Positions 25,368-32,178 of a DNA stretch of 41,460 nucleotides are shown here, piece after piece. A program made the translations under genes and the position numbers. The notes below the pieces were generated by a model. It ran no database searches, was not told the DNA's origin, and worked only from the letters and a program-made list of their open reading frames with translations. The stretch is taken from assembly GCA_022826515.1 (NCBI GenBank), contig JAJDUT010000131.1:1-41460 (forward strand), written 5' to 3'. This stretch comes from Candidatus Latescibacterota bacterium (GTDB taxonomy: Bacteria; Latescibacterota; UBA2968; UBA8231). Each line of letters opens with the position of its first letter. Within the stretch, counting starts at the first letter, position 1.

Positions 25368-25564
25368 TTTGCGTCCTCCATCCACTGCTTGTATTGCCGC
25401 CACGTGCCGCCCTCTGGGTGCTCCTCTAGGGTGTGGTGAACCCGCTCGTGTGCCCGGTGGTTGTCCTCGACGAGGCGGCCGAGGCCGCGACCGTGTGCCC
25501 GGTGGACAAACCAGAAAACCAGCGCAAAGAAAATCAGGTACAGCCCTTTGCCAAAGTATTCCAT
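25364..25564 (-). CDS. Small single-pass membrane protein upstream of msrA
   Basis: This 66-residue protein has one N-terminal hydrophobic helix (GLYLIFFALVFWFVHRAHG) and a charged cytoplasmic tail ending in WRQYKQWMEDAK. ATG 25564 has GGAGGAG directly upstream; an ATG at 25576 would add four residues. The stop overlaps the msrA start in ATGA, so it is probably translated with it. I do not recognise the family. Confidence 0.65.
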   Translation of the reverse strand: MEYFGKGLYLIFFALVFWFVHRAHGRGLGRLVEDNHRAHERVHHTLEEHPEGGTWRQYKQWMEDAK

Positions 25565-25675
25565 AGTCTCCTCCATAATGATTTTAAAGTAGGAACCTCC
25601 GCGCTCCCCGGCAACGCGCCCCGCTTGACCGGCGCAGGCGGTCGCTTACCTTGAAACGCAGAAAGGAGACAACAC

Positions 25676-26599
25676 ATGTTGTACAGAGCATTTGGCCGGA
25701 CGGGCTGGCAGGTCTCGGCCACCGGTTTGGGAACTTGGAACATCGGCAACCAATGGGGGCCTATCGACGAGGCCACCGCTTGGGACACCGTGCGCACGGC
25801 CTTTGACTGCGGCGTCAATCTCTTCGACGCAGCCGAATCCTACGGCACGCCCAACGGGCTGTCTGAGGAGCGGTTGGGACTCGCCTTAGCTGGCATCCGG
25901 CACCAAGTTTTTGTCGTCAGCAAAATCGGCAATTGGGGAGCGCGCACCGGGCAGGGCGTGCCCAAAACCACGGTCGATATGATCCGCCTGTGCGCCCACG
26001 CTTCCCTGCACCGGCTGCGCACGGACTGGCACGACGTGCTGCTGTGCCACGAAGGCAACATCGACGATCCGTCGATCTACCTGGATGCCTTTGCCGCGCT
26101 CGTCGAGGAAGGGCGGCTGCGGGCCTTTGGCATTTCGACCGACAGCTTAGAGGTTCTCCAGCGCTTCAACGCTCGGGGGGACTGCTCAGTGGTGGAGATA
26201 GACTATTCACTGGTCAACCTCCAAGCCGAAGCCGAGCTTTTGCCCTATTGCCAAGAGCACGGCATTGCCGTATTGGTGAGGGGGCCGCTGGCCAAGGGGC
26301 TTTTGTCTGGCCGCTACACCAGGGAGTCGGTTTTTACCGACGAAATTCGGCAGTCTTTCAACGCTGGCGAGGAACAACGCGCCAAATTCGAGGCCCAGTT
26401 GGCACAAGTCGAGCGACTCGCTGAAATCGCCGCGCCCGGAGAGGCCATGGTGGAAAAAGCCCTCCAGTACGTCATTTCTCATCCAGCCGCGCCAGTGGCC
26501 ATCCCCGGTGCCAAGTCAGCGGCCCAAGCCCGCGCCAACGCCGCTGCCGGAGCACAGCTTTTGTCCGCCGATGAAATAGAAAGGTTGCGGGGAATTTAA
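25676..26599 (+). CDS. Aldo/keto reductase, second copy
   Basis: This 307-residue AKR has D51 and Y56 (FDAAESYG), K83 (VSKIG) and the His in LLCHEG as catalytic tetrad. The ending ISHPAAPVAIPGAKSAAQ is the phosphate-binding part for NADP. It shares only general family features with the AKR at 21325. The start has AAAGGAG 7 nt upstream. It is a single-gene unit followed by a 28-bp palindrome that may end transcription. Confidence 0.9.
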   Translation: MLYRAFGRTGWQVSATGLGTWNIGNQWGPIDEATAWDTVRTAFDCGVNLFDAAESYGTPNGLSEERLGLALAGIRHQVFVVSKIGNWGARTGQGVPKTTVDMIRLCAHASLHRLRTDWHDVLLCHEGNIDDPSIYLDAFAALVEEGRLRAFGISTDSLEVLQRFNARGDCSVVEIDYSLVNLQAEAELLPYCQEHGIAVLVRGPLAKGLLSGRYTRESVFTDEIRQSFNAGEEQRAKFEAQLAQVERLAEIAAPGEAMVEKALQYVISHPAAPVAIPGAKSAAQARANAAAGAQLLSADEIERLRGI

Positions 26600-26600
26600 G

Positions 26601-26628
26601 GTAGGGGCGGTTCGCGAACCGCCCCTAC
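26601..26628. repeat. 28-bp perfect palindrome, family member 1
   Basis: GTAGGGGCGGTTCG and its exact complement form a 28-bp perfect palindrome 1 nt after the AKR stop. Its outer nine bases match those of the palindrome at 30762-30789. It lacks a U-tract, so it is a repeat-type element that might stall or end transcription rather than a classic terminator. Confidence 0.85.
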
Positions 26629-26685
26629 TGCGTAACGTCAATTATTCACGCAAAAACGCGAAGACATTGCCAAGAGGAGAACCCC

Positions 26686-27546
26686 ATGACCATAGTAGGC
26701 AGCGGAGCATTCACCTATGAGGTGCAGCAGGATTGGTTCGAGTTGCCGGAGGGCTGGCGCTTTGGCTGGGTTCCGGCCGTGGCCTGCGATTCCGAGGATC
26801 GGGTCTATGTGTACAGCCGTAGCGAGCGTCCCATGGTCGTCTTCGACCGCGAGGGGCGCTTTGTCGCCTCGTGGGGCGAAGAGGTGCTCAAGGACGCCCA
26901 CGGCATTTTTATCGACGACCGCGACCAAATCTGGTGCATCGAGCGCGAAACCCACTGCGTGCGCCAGTTCACCCGCGACGGCGAGCTGCTGCTGACCTTG
27001 GGGACGCCAGACCAAGAAGGTGCAGAGGGCGAGCCCTTCCGGCTGCCTACTGACTTGGCACTCGACGCCGACGGCTATATCTACGTATCCGACGGCTACG
27101 GCAACACCTGCATCCACAAGTATTCACCCAACGGCGAATTCATCAAGACGTGGGGCCGTCCGGGCACCGGCCCGGGAGAGTTCGATCTGCCCCACTGCGT
27201 GCGCGTGGACCAGCGCGGACGGCTGATGGTGGCCGACCGCGCCAACAACCGCATCCAATTCTTCGACCTCGACGGCAACTACCTAGAGGAGTGGGGCGGC
27301 TTTCACCATCCCGATACGATTTTTCTCGACGGGGATACGGTCTATGTCGCGGAACTCGACCAGCGGGTGAGCATTCTCAACCTCGACGGCGAATGGCTCG
27401 CTCAGTGGGGATCGGGCGAGCGCATTGACGCACCAGGGGAATTTCTCGGCTGTCCCCACGGCATCTGGATGGATTCAAAAGGCGATCTCTACGTGGGTGA
27501 AGTTCAAACCGAACACCGCATTCAGAAGTTCGTGCGGCAAAACTAA
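26686..27546 (+). CDS. NHL-repeat beta-propeller protein (PAL-like)
   Basis: This 286-residue protein is built from NHL repeats, seen as recurrent GEFDLPHCVRVDQRGRLMV, ANNRIQFFDLDGNYL and YIYVSDGYGNTCIHKY units, giving a six-bladed propeller. It resembles the peptidyl-alpha-hydroxyglycine lyase-like proteins that bacteria often use as lactonase-like or binding propellers. There is no signal peptide. The ATG has AGAGGAGAA about 8 nt upstream. It lies 11 nt before the selenoprotein candidate gene and may share its transcript. Confidence 0.8.
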   Translation: MTIVGSGAFTYEVQQDWFELPEGWRFGWVPAVACDSEDRVYVYSRSERPMVVFDREGRFVASWGEEVLKDAHGIFIDDRDQIWCIERETHCVRQFTRDGELLLTLGTPDQEGAEGEPFRLPTDLALDADGYIYVSDGYGNTCIHKYSPNGEFIKTWGRPGTGPGEFDLPHCVRVDQRGRLMVADRANNRIQFFDLDGNYLEEWGGFHHPDTIFLDGDTVYVAELDQRVSILNLDGEWLAQWGSGERIDAPGEFLGCPHGIWMDSKGDLYVGEVQTEHRIQKFVRQN

Positions 27547-27557
27547 GGAGGTTCACT

Positions 27558-28595
27558 GTGAAAAAGTCTTTAGTGAGCTTGACAACTTTAGCGGTATTGG
27601 GAGCCTTTGCCTTAGATGCCCAAGCTCAGCGGGTAGGCGATCCGGCCCCTAATTTCGTCTTAGACCGGCTCGACGGCGGCCAAGCAGCCCTGAGCGACTT
27701 CGAGGGCCAAGTCGTGCTGATTTTCTTTTTGGGCTATAGCTGACCTGTCTGTCTCTCGCGTGCCGAGAGCTTTGAAGAACTCTGGCAGGAATTTGCCGAC
27801 GAGCGCTTTGTCGCCTTGGGTGCCGATACGTGGGACGGCACGGCGGAACAAGTGCACACCCGCTGGCGCTTGGGCAAGGGCGTGACCATGCCCTTCCTGC
27901 TGAACGCCGGCCAGATGGCGACCGATTACGGGCAAACCTACCAGACCTTTACCATCATCGACCACGAAGGCTTCATCCGCTTCAAGACCACTTCCCTGAT
28001 CCCCATGGACGAACTCCGCGACGAGGTGGTGCTGGCATTGGCCGATCTGCCTCCCTTAGAGGAGGAAACGGTCGAAACGGTCGAAACGGAGGAAACGGAG
28101 GAAACGGTCGAAACGGAGGAAACGGAGGAAACGGAGGAAACCGTCGGAACGGTCGAAACGGTCGAAACGGAGGACCTCCAGAACATGTTCGATAGCTTCG
28201 GTACGGAAACGGAGGAAACGGAGGAAGCGGAAGAAGCGGAGGAAGCGGAAGAAGCGGAGGAAGTGGAGGAAGTGGTGGAGACGGCGGTGGAGACGTTTGA
28301 TCAAGCCTCCGTCCCTCAAGCCTTTTCGCTAGCGCAGAACGCGCCCAATCCGTTCAACAGCGAGACGGTGATCCGCTTTGCGCTGCCGCAGCCGAGCCAA
28401 GTCGAGCTGACAATCTACAATTTGCTCGGCCAGCCAGTAGCCATACTCGTACAGGGATCTAGTGCGGCCGGGACGTTTTCGGTGCGCTGGGACGGTCGCG
28501 ACCAAGCGGGGCGAGCAGTGACCAGCGGAGTGTACCTCTACCAGTTGCGAGCCGGCGAGTACACACAAGTCCGCAAGCTGCTGCTGCTCCAGTGA
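27558..28595 (+). CDS. Exported redoxin with probable selenocysteine (UxxC) and C-terminal sorting domain
   Basis: The frame is 345 codons if TGA 27741-27743 is read through. Residues 1-23 are a signal peptide (cut after AQA). Residues ~24-170 are a thioredoxin-fold redoxin: GDPAPNFVLDRLDGGQ, LIFFLGYS, then the TGA as residue 62, then P-V-C65 and SRAESFEELW. Homologous redoxins have C-P-x-C here, so the TGA replaces the first active-site Cys. Residues ~175-250 are E/T/V-rich repeats. Residues ~260-345 are a PNPFNSETVIRF...SGVYLYQL domain of the FlgD/T9SS sorting type. It would act as a thiol/selenol oxidoreductase or peroxidase outside the inner membrane. Start: ATG-like context with GGAGG; the initiator is GTG 27558. 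The frame after TGA is intact for 284 codons, against a simple pseudogene. Confidence 0.85.
27741..27789 (+). promoter_or_regulatory. Candidate bacterial SECIS element
   Basis: Starting at the in-frame TGA, the RNA can form a hairpin: CUCUCG (27753-27758) pairs fully with CGAGAG (27764-27769) around the loop CGUGC, which has G-U as in known bacterial SECIS loops. A U (27752) can bulge below it next to a G-C pair (27751/27770). A lower helix CCUG/CAGG (27744-27747 with 27786-27789) is also possible. About 15 nt separate the UGA and the loop, at the short end of the usual range. Confidence 0.6.
28060..28290 (+). repeat. Nine-base tandem repeats coding for an E/T/V linker
   Basis: Units of GAAACGGTC and GAAACGGAG alternate over about 110 bases, followed after a short break by a second block of GAAGCG/GAGGAA units. 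They code for a negatively charged linker of V-E-T and E-E-T (later E-E-A) triplets between the redoxin and sorting domains. Such repeats change length easily by slippage. Confidence 0.9.
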
Positions 28596-28597
28596 GA

Positions 28598-30148
28598 TCA
28601 GAAGAAGCGGTTGAGCAGCCGGACTTCGACGCCCTTAAACCCTAGTACCTCGTAGCAGATGCCGGCCGTGCAGGCTAGCCCCGAGCGGCGCTGGCCGGCG
28701 AAAACATTGAGGATGTGGCCTTCGCCAATGTCGGCACCGATGTTGAGGCCGCGCCACCAAGTGATGCCAGAGGGATCGGCCCCGGTTTCCAACTCGTCGG
28801 AGGTGCGCTGAATCTGCACGGCGGCGGAGAGGCCGGGAGCGCGGTGGATCGCTAAGGCATAATAGTGGTTAGTGTAAGGAAATGCTGAGTCGCCGAACCG
28901 CCGATCGACGTCTTGGTATTGGGCGTCGAATTCAAAGGTGTATGATCCGTCTGGAAACCACTCCGAGTGCGTGCCCAAAAGGCGGCTTTTGTCGTCGAGG
29001 AGAATCCGATTGTGGTTGAAATCGGCAAAAAGCTGCACATCGGCGCTTTGACCCAAGGGCGAATCCACCTGCACAAAGAATTCGCGCAGGACGTTGTCGT
29101 CGTCGGTGCCTGGATCGCCGCGGCGCGTGGCGCGGGTCGCATTGGCGGTGATGGTCTGACCGCTGGGTAGGGTGTAGCTCAGTTCGGCTTGGTAGCCCTG
29201 CTCGTCATCGGCGAGCACGTCGTGGGTGATGCGGTTGAGGAGATAGGCCGAGTGCTCGCGGATCAGGGGCGGAGGATTGTTGATGTGCTCAAGGGCAAAG
29301 TCCTCGTAGTCTTTGTATTCCACGCTCAAGCCCCACGGCCCGGACGCCAAGGTGGCCGCCAGATACAGGGCACGCCCCAAATCGCGGTCGAGCGAAAAGA
29401 AGCGATCAAACGCCACATCGCGCTGGGCGTACTCACCTTGGAGATCGGCATACACGCCAGTGAGACCGAGGCGGGCCAGCAGCGGTGCGAACCGCCAGCG
29501 GGCATTGAAGGCCGCGGCCGTTTCTTGCCGCCGGCCGGCTGGGTAGCGAATGGCGCTAACACCAACGTCGAAGTGCGGGTGCGGCTTGAGCTGGAGCGAA
29601 CCGGCGTGGAGCGCGTCTGGTCGGCGGTCAACCCCCTCCAAACCGGGCGGCAGGGCACTGTTGACCGGCGCACCGCGCAACAGCAGCATCTCGGCCCGCT
29701 TGGCGCGGTAGCGCACCTGAACGCCGTCGAGGTCGCGCACGATCTGGTAGCGACGGCGGCTGCCCCGTACTTCGGTGACGACGCCGGGCAACTCAAAGGC
29801 GTGGAGGAGCAAACCGCTGCCGACGATGGTGTAGAAATTGCCAACCGTGGCTTCAAAGCCGCTCCGGCGATAGGAAGCAGAGCGCTGGAGGAGTTGGCCG
29901 TAGTTGCGATTAGTTGCGCTAGCGCCAAAAGTCTCGCCGCGGACCCCGACTTGGAAATCGGCGATTGCATAGTCGAGACTGAACTGGTGATAAAGCGTCC
30001 GCAAATCGCTAGGCTGTGCCCCGGGCAAATTGCCGACTTGGCCTTCGGTCAAGGCCGAAAGACGCAACTCGGCTTGGAGAGGGGCGGCCAGCAGTAGTAC
30101 AAATGCGGGAACGAAGCGTATGGCTTGGATTCTTCCTAAATCATTCAT
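28598..30148 (-). CDS. Outer-membrane beta-barrel protein, DUF6029-like
   Basis: This 516-residue protein has a signal peptide (MNDLGRIQ then a hydrophobic stretch ending at LQA) and then repeated amphipathic strands with alternating aromatic residues. It includes GNFYTIVGSGLLLHAFELPG, a segment like those in DUF6029 family proteins, and ends in LLNRFF, whose terminal Phe is a usual outer-membrane assembly signal. It is probably a barrel in the outer membrane; the function is unknown. ATG 30148 starts right at the signal peptide. It ends 2 nt from the convergent selenoprotein gene and is divergent from the TlpA-like gene at 30266, suggesting a shared envelope-redox neighbourhood. Confidence 0.75.
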   Translation of the reverse strand: MNDLGRIQAIRFVPAFVLLLAAPLQAELRLSALTEGQVGNLPGAQPSDLRTLYHQFSLDYAIADFQVGVRGETFGASATNRNYGQLLQRSASYRRSGFEATVGNFYTIVGSGLLLHAFELPGVVTEVRGSRRRYQIVRDLDGVQVRYRAKRAEMLLLRGAPVNSALPPGLEGVDRRPDALHAGSLQLKPHPHFDVGVSAIRYPAGRRQETAAAFNARWRFAPLLARLGLTGVYADLQGEYAQRDVAFDRFFSLDRDLGRALYLAATLASGPWGLSVEYKDYEDFALEHINNPPPLIREHSAYLLNRITHDVLADDEQGYQAELSYTLPSGQTITANATRATRRGDPGTDDDNVLREFFVQVDSPLGQSADVQLFADFNHNRILLDDKSRLLGTHSEWFPDGSYTFEFDAQYQDVDRRFGDSAFPYTNHYYALAIHRAPGLSAAVQIQRTSDELETGADPSGITWWRGLNIGADIGEGHILNVFAGQRRSGLACTAGICYEVLGFKGVEVRLLNRFF

Positions 30149-30152
30149 AAGA

Positions 30153-30228
30153 TAATCCGCAGATGGACGCAGATAGACGCAGAATAGTAAAACAATTTGA
30201 CGATCCGTATCTCGAATCGTCAAGTCAT
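30153..30228 (+). repeat. Dispersed intergenic repeat, copy 2
   Basis: The first 35 bases are identical to 16622-16656. After 11 bases the hairpin block GACGATCCG...CGAATCGTC follows, with 8 of 9 stem positions able to pair. As with copy 1 it lies in the gap between two divergent genes and in the same orientation relative to the plus strand. Confidence 0.85.
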
Positions 30229-30265
30229 TTAGGGTTGGTATGTTAGACGAGAACGGAGTCCCAAA

Positions 30266-30760
30266 ATGAAACCAATTTTTGCATTGGCAACCTGCTTGCT
30301 GCTCAGCGGCTCGGCTCGCGCCGAAAAGGCACCGCAACTCGTGTTGGAAAACCTCGACGGCTCGACCTTTTCGCTGGTGGAGGCGCTCAAAAAAGGGCCA
30401 GTGGTCTTCGACTTCTGGGCGACTTGGTGCAAGCCCTGTATCAAGAGCCTGCCCAAGCTCCAAGCCCTAGCCGAAAAATACGCCGAGCGCGACGTCCAAG
30501 TGCTGACGATCAACGTCGATGGCCCCAGAAACCTGCCCAAGGTGCGGCCCTTTATGCAGCGCCACAAGCTCAAACTGCCGGTTCTGCTCGACAAGACCAA
30601 CGAGGTGCTCAAGCAGTTCCACCTAGCGGGCGTTCCGGCGACCCTGATTATTGCGACCGACCGGACGGTGTGGTACAAGCACCAAGGCTACCGGCCCGGC
30701 GACGAGCAGAAGCTCAAGGCCAAACTAGACGAATTGCTCGGTCCTTTAGAGGACGAATGA
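30266..30760 (+). CDS. Periplasmic TlpA-like thioredoxin
   Basis: This 164-residue protein has a signal peptide ending at A19 and a thioredoxin fold with the active site W54-C55-K-P-C58, the cis-Pro segment AGVPATLI and a C-terminal helix. TlpA/ResA-type proteins reduce disulfides in the periplasm, for instance in cytochrome maturation. Unlike the nearby selenoprotein it keeps both Cys. It is divergent from the barrel protein and followed by a 28-bp palindrome. Confidence 0.92.
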   Translation: MKPIFALATCLLLSGSARAEKAPQLVLENLDGSTFSLVEALKKGPVVFDFWATWCKPCIKSLPKLQALAEKYAERDVQVLTINVDGPRNLPKVRPFMQRHKLKLPVLLDKTNEVLKQFHLAGVPATLIIATDRTVWYKHQGYRPGDEQKLKAKLDELLGPLEDE

Positions 30761-30761
30761 C

Positions 30762-30789
30762 GTAGGGGCGACCGATCGGTCGCCCCTAC
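30762..30789. repeat. 28-bp perfect palindrome, family member 2
   Basis: GTAGGGGCGACCGA and its exact complement form a palindrome just after the TlpA-like stop and 2 nt from the convergent response-regulator stop. The arms match the palindrome at 26601-26628 except for the inner bases, where changes are paired. It could serve as a two-way transcription stop. Confidence 0.85.
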
Positions 30790-30791
30790 CC

Positions 30792-32177
30792 TTACCCGCG
30801 AACGTCTATCTCGTATTGCTTGATCTTCCGCTGCAGATTTCTCCGGGTCAATTTAATCGCCACTGCGGTCCGACTCACGTTGCCGTTGGTCCGCTCTAGG
30901 GCCCGGCGGAGAAATATCCGCTCGAACTGCTCACGCGCCTCGTGGAAGAGTTGCTGCGGAATATCGTAGTACGCATCCTCGTCGCCATAGACCGGCTCCA
31001 TCCCACCGGCAAGGGAGGCGGGCAGATGTTTGCGTTCTATCTCGTCGCCTTTGGCCACGGTCATCGCCCGCATGATCGCGTTTTCCAGTTCCCGTATATT
31101 GCCGGGCCAGTCGTATCCCTCCAAGCATTGCAGGGCCTCGCTGGTAAACCCCTCAATGTGCTTGCCCAGTATCCCGTTGTAGCGATTGACGAAGAAGGCA
31201 CACAAGAGAGGTAGGTCGCTTATGCGTTCCCGCAACGGCGGTATTTCAATGGTCAGCGCGTTGATGCGGTAGTAGAGATCTTCGCGGAAAGTGCCCTCTT
31301 CAATGCGGGCTTCGAGATCTTGGTGCGTAGCGGTGATAAGGCGCACATCCACTTTCTGCGTCTGCGTCGATCCCACCGGCTCAAACTCGCCTTCCTGTAT
31401 CACGCGCAAGAGCCGAATCTGCATATTGGTTTCGAGATCGCCGATCTCGTCAAGGAACAAGGTGCCGCCATCAGCCTCGGCAAAACGGCCGGCGCGGTCG
31501 CGCACCGCTCCGGTAAAGGCTCCCTTGACGTGACCGAAGAGTTCGCTCTCCATCACGCCCGGCGACAAGGCCGCGCAATTGCAGCGCACAAAAGGCTTAC
31601 CCGCTCGGTCGCTGGTGCTGTGGATGGCGTTGGCCACCAGTTCCTTGCCGGTCCCGCTCTCGCCCCGAATCAGTACTGTGACCGGCGTGGGTGCCACATC
31701 GCGGATGAGTTGGTAGAGCTGCCTCATGCTCTCGCTCTGGCCCACCAAGTTGCCTAATTCGCCCCGTTGCTTCTGCCTCAGAGCCTCATTTTCGGAGCGC
31801 AGGGCCTGCAACTCCAAGATGCGGTTGAGATGCGTCATCACTTCCCCGGTGTCAAAGGGCTTGGACAAGTACCCATAGGCACCTAACTTGACGGCTTTCA
31901 CCGCACTTTCCACATCCGCGTAGGCCGTCAGAATGACGACCTCTTCTCGGCGTTGCTGCTTTTTGAAAAGCTCCAAGAAGCCGAGGCCATCCAAGCCGGG
32001 CATCCTCAAATCGAGGAGGATGAGATCGAACTCCTCGTTATTCAGCAGGGTTAGGGCTGCTTTCCCACCGACACAGGTGGAAACCTCCACGCCCTCGCGG
32101 CGCAACAGAATGGCCGACAAATCCAACAAGTCCTGCTCGTCATCTACCATGAGTATTCTGCCCTTGCGTTTTTCCAT
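30792..32177 (-). CDS. Sigma-54-dependent response regulator (NtrC family)
   Basis: This 461-residue regulator has a receiver domain (acidic pocket D12-D13, phosphoacceptor D56 in LLDLRMPG). It continues with an AAA+ domain with Walker A GESGTGKE, the sigma-54 contact loop GAFTGA and the arginine-finger region, and a C-terminal Fis-type helix-turn-helix (TNGNVSRTAVAIKLTRRNLQ). It activates promoters of sigma-54 RNA polymerase when phosphorylated. ATG 32177 with AGAGAGGA upstream is preferred to a longer open frame. It starts 1 nt after the stop of its sensor kinase and is the last gene of the 35870-30792 operon. Confidence 0.95.
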   Translation of the reverse strand: MEKRKGRILMVDDEQDLLDLSAILLRREGVEVSTCVGGKAALTLLNNEEFDLILLDLRMPGLDGLGFLELFKKQQRREEVVILTAYADVESAVKAVKLGAYGYLSKPFDTGEVMTHLNRILELQALRSENEALRQKQRGELGNLVGQSESMRQLYQLIRDVAPTPVTVLIRGESGTGKELVANAIHSTSDRAGKPFVRCNCAALSPGVMESELFGHVKGAFTGAVRDRAGRFAEADGGTLFLDEIGDLETNMQIRLLRVIQEGEFEPVGSTQTQKVDVRLITATHQDLEARIEEGTFREDLYYRINALTIEIPPLRERISDLPLLCAFFVNRYNGILGKHIEGFTSEALQCLEGYDWPGNIRELENAIMRAMTVAKGDEIERKHLPASLAGGMEPVYGDEDAYYDIPQQLFHEAREQFERIFLRRALERTNGNVSRTAVAIKLTRRNLQRKIKQYEIDVRG

Positions 32178-32178
32178 G

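Noticed and set aside
29189..30097. 302-residue plus-strand frame opposite the outer-membrane gene
   Set aside because: Mirror of the barrel gene with no ribosome site or recognisable fold; the minus-strand gene has a signal peptide and terminal Phe.
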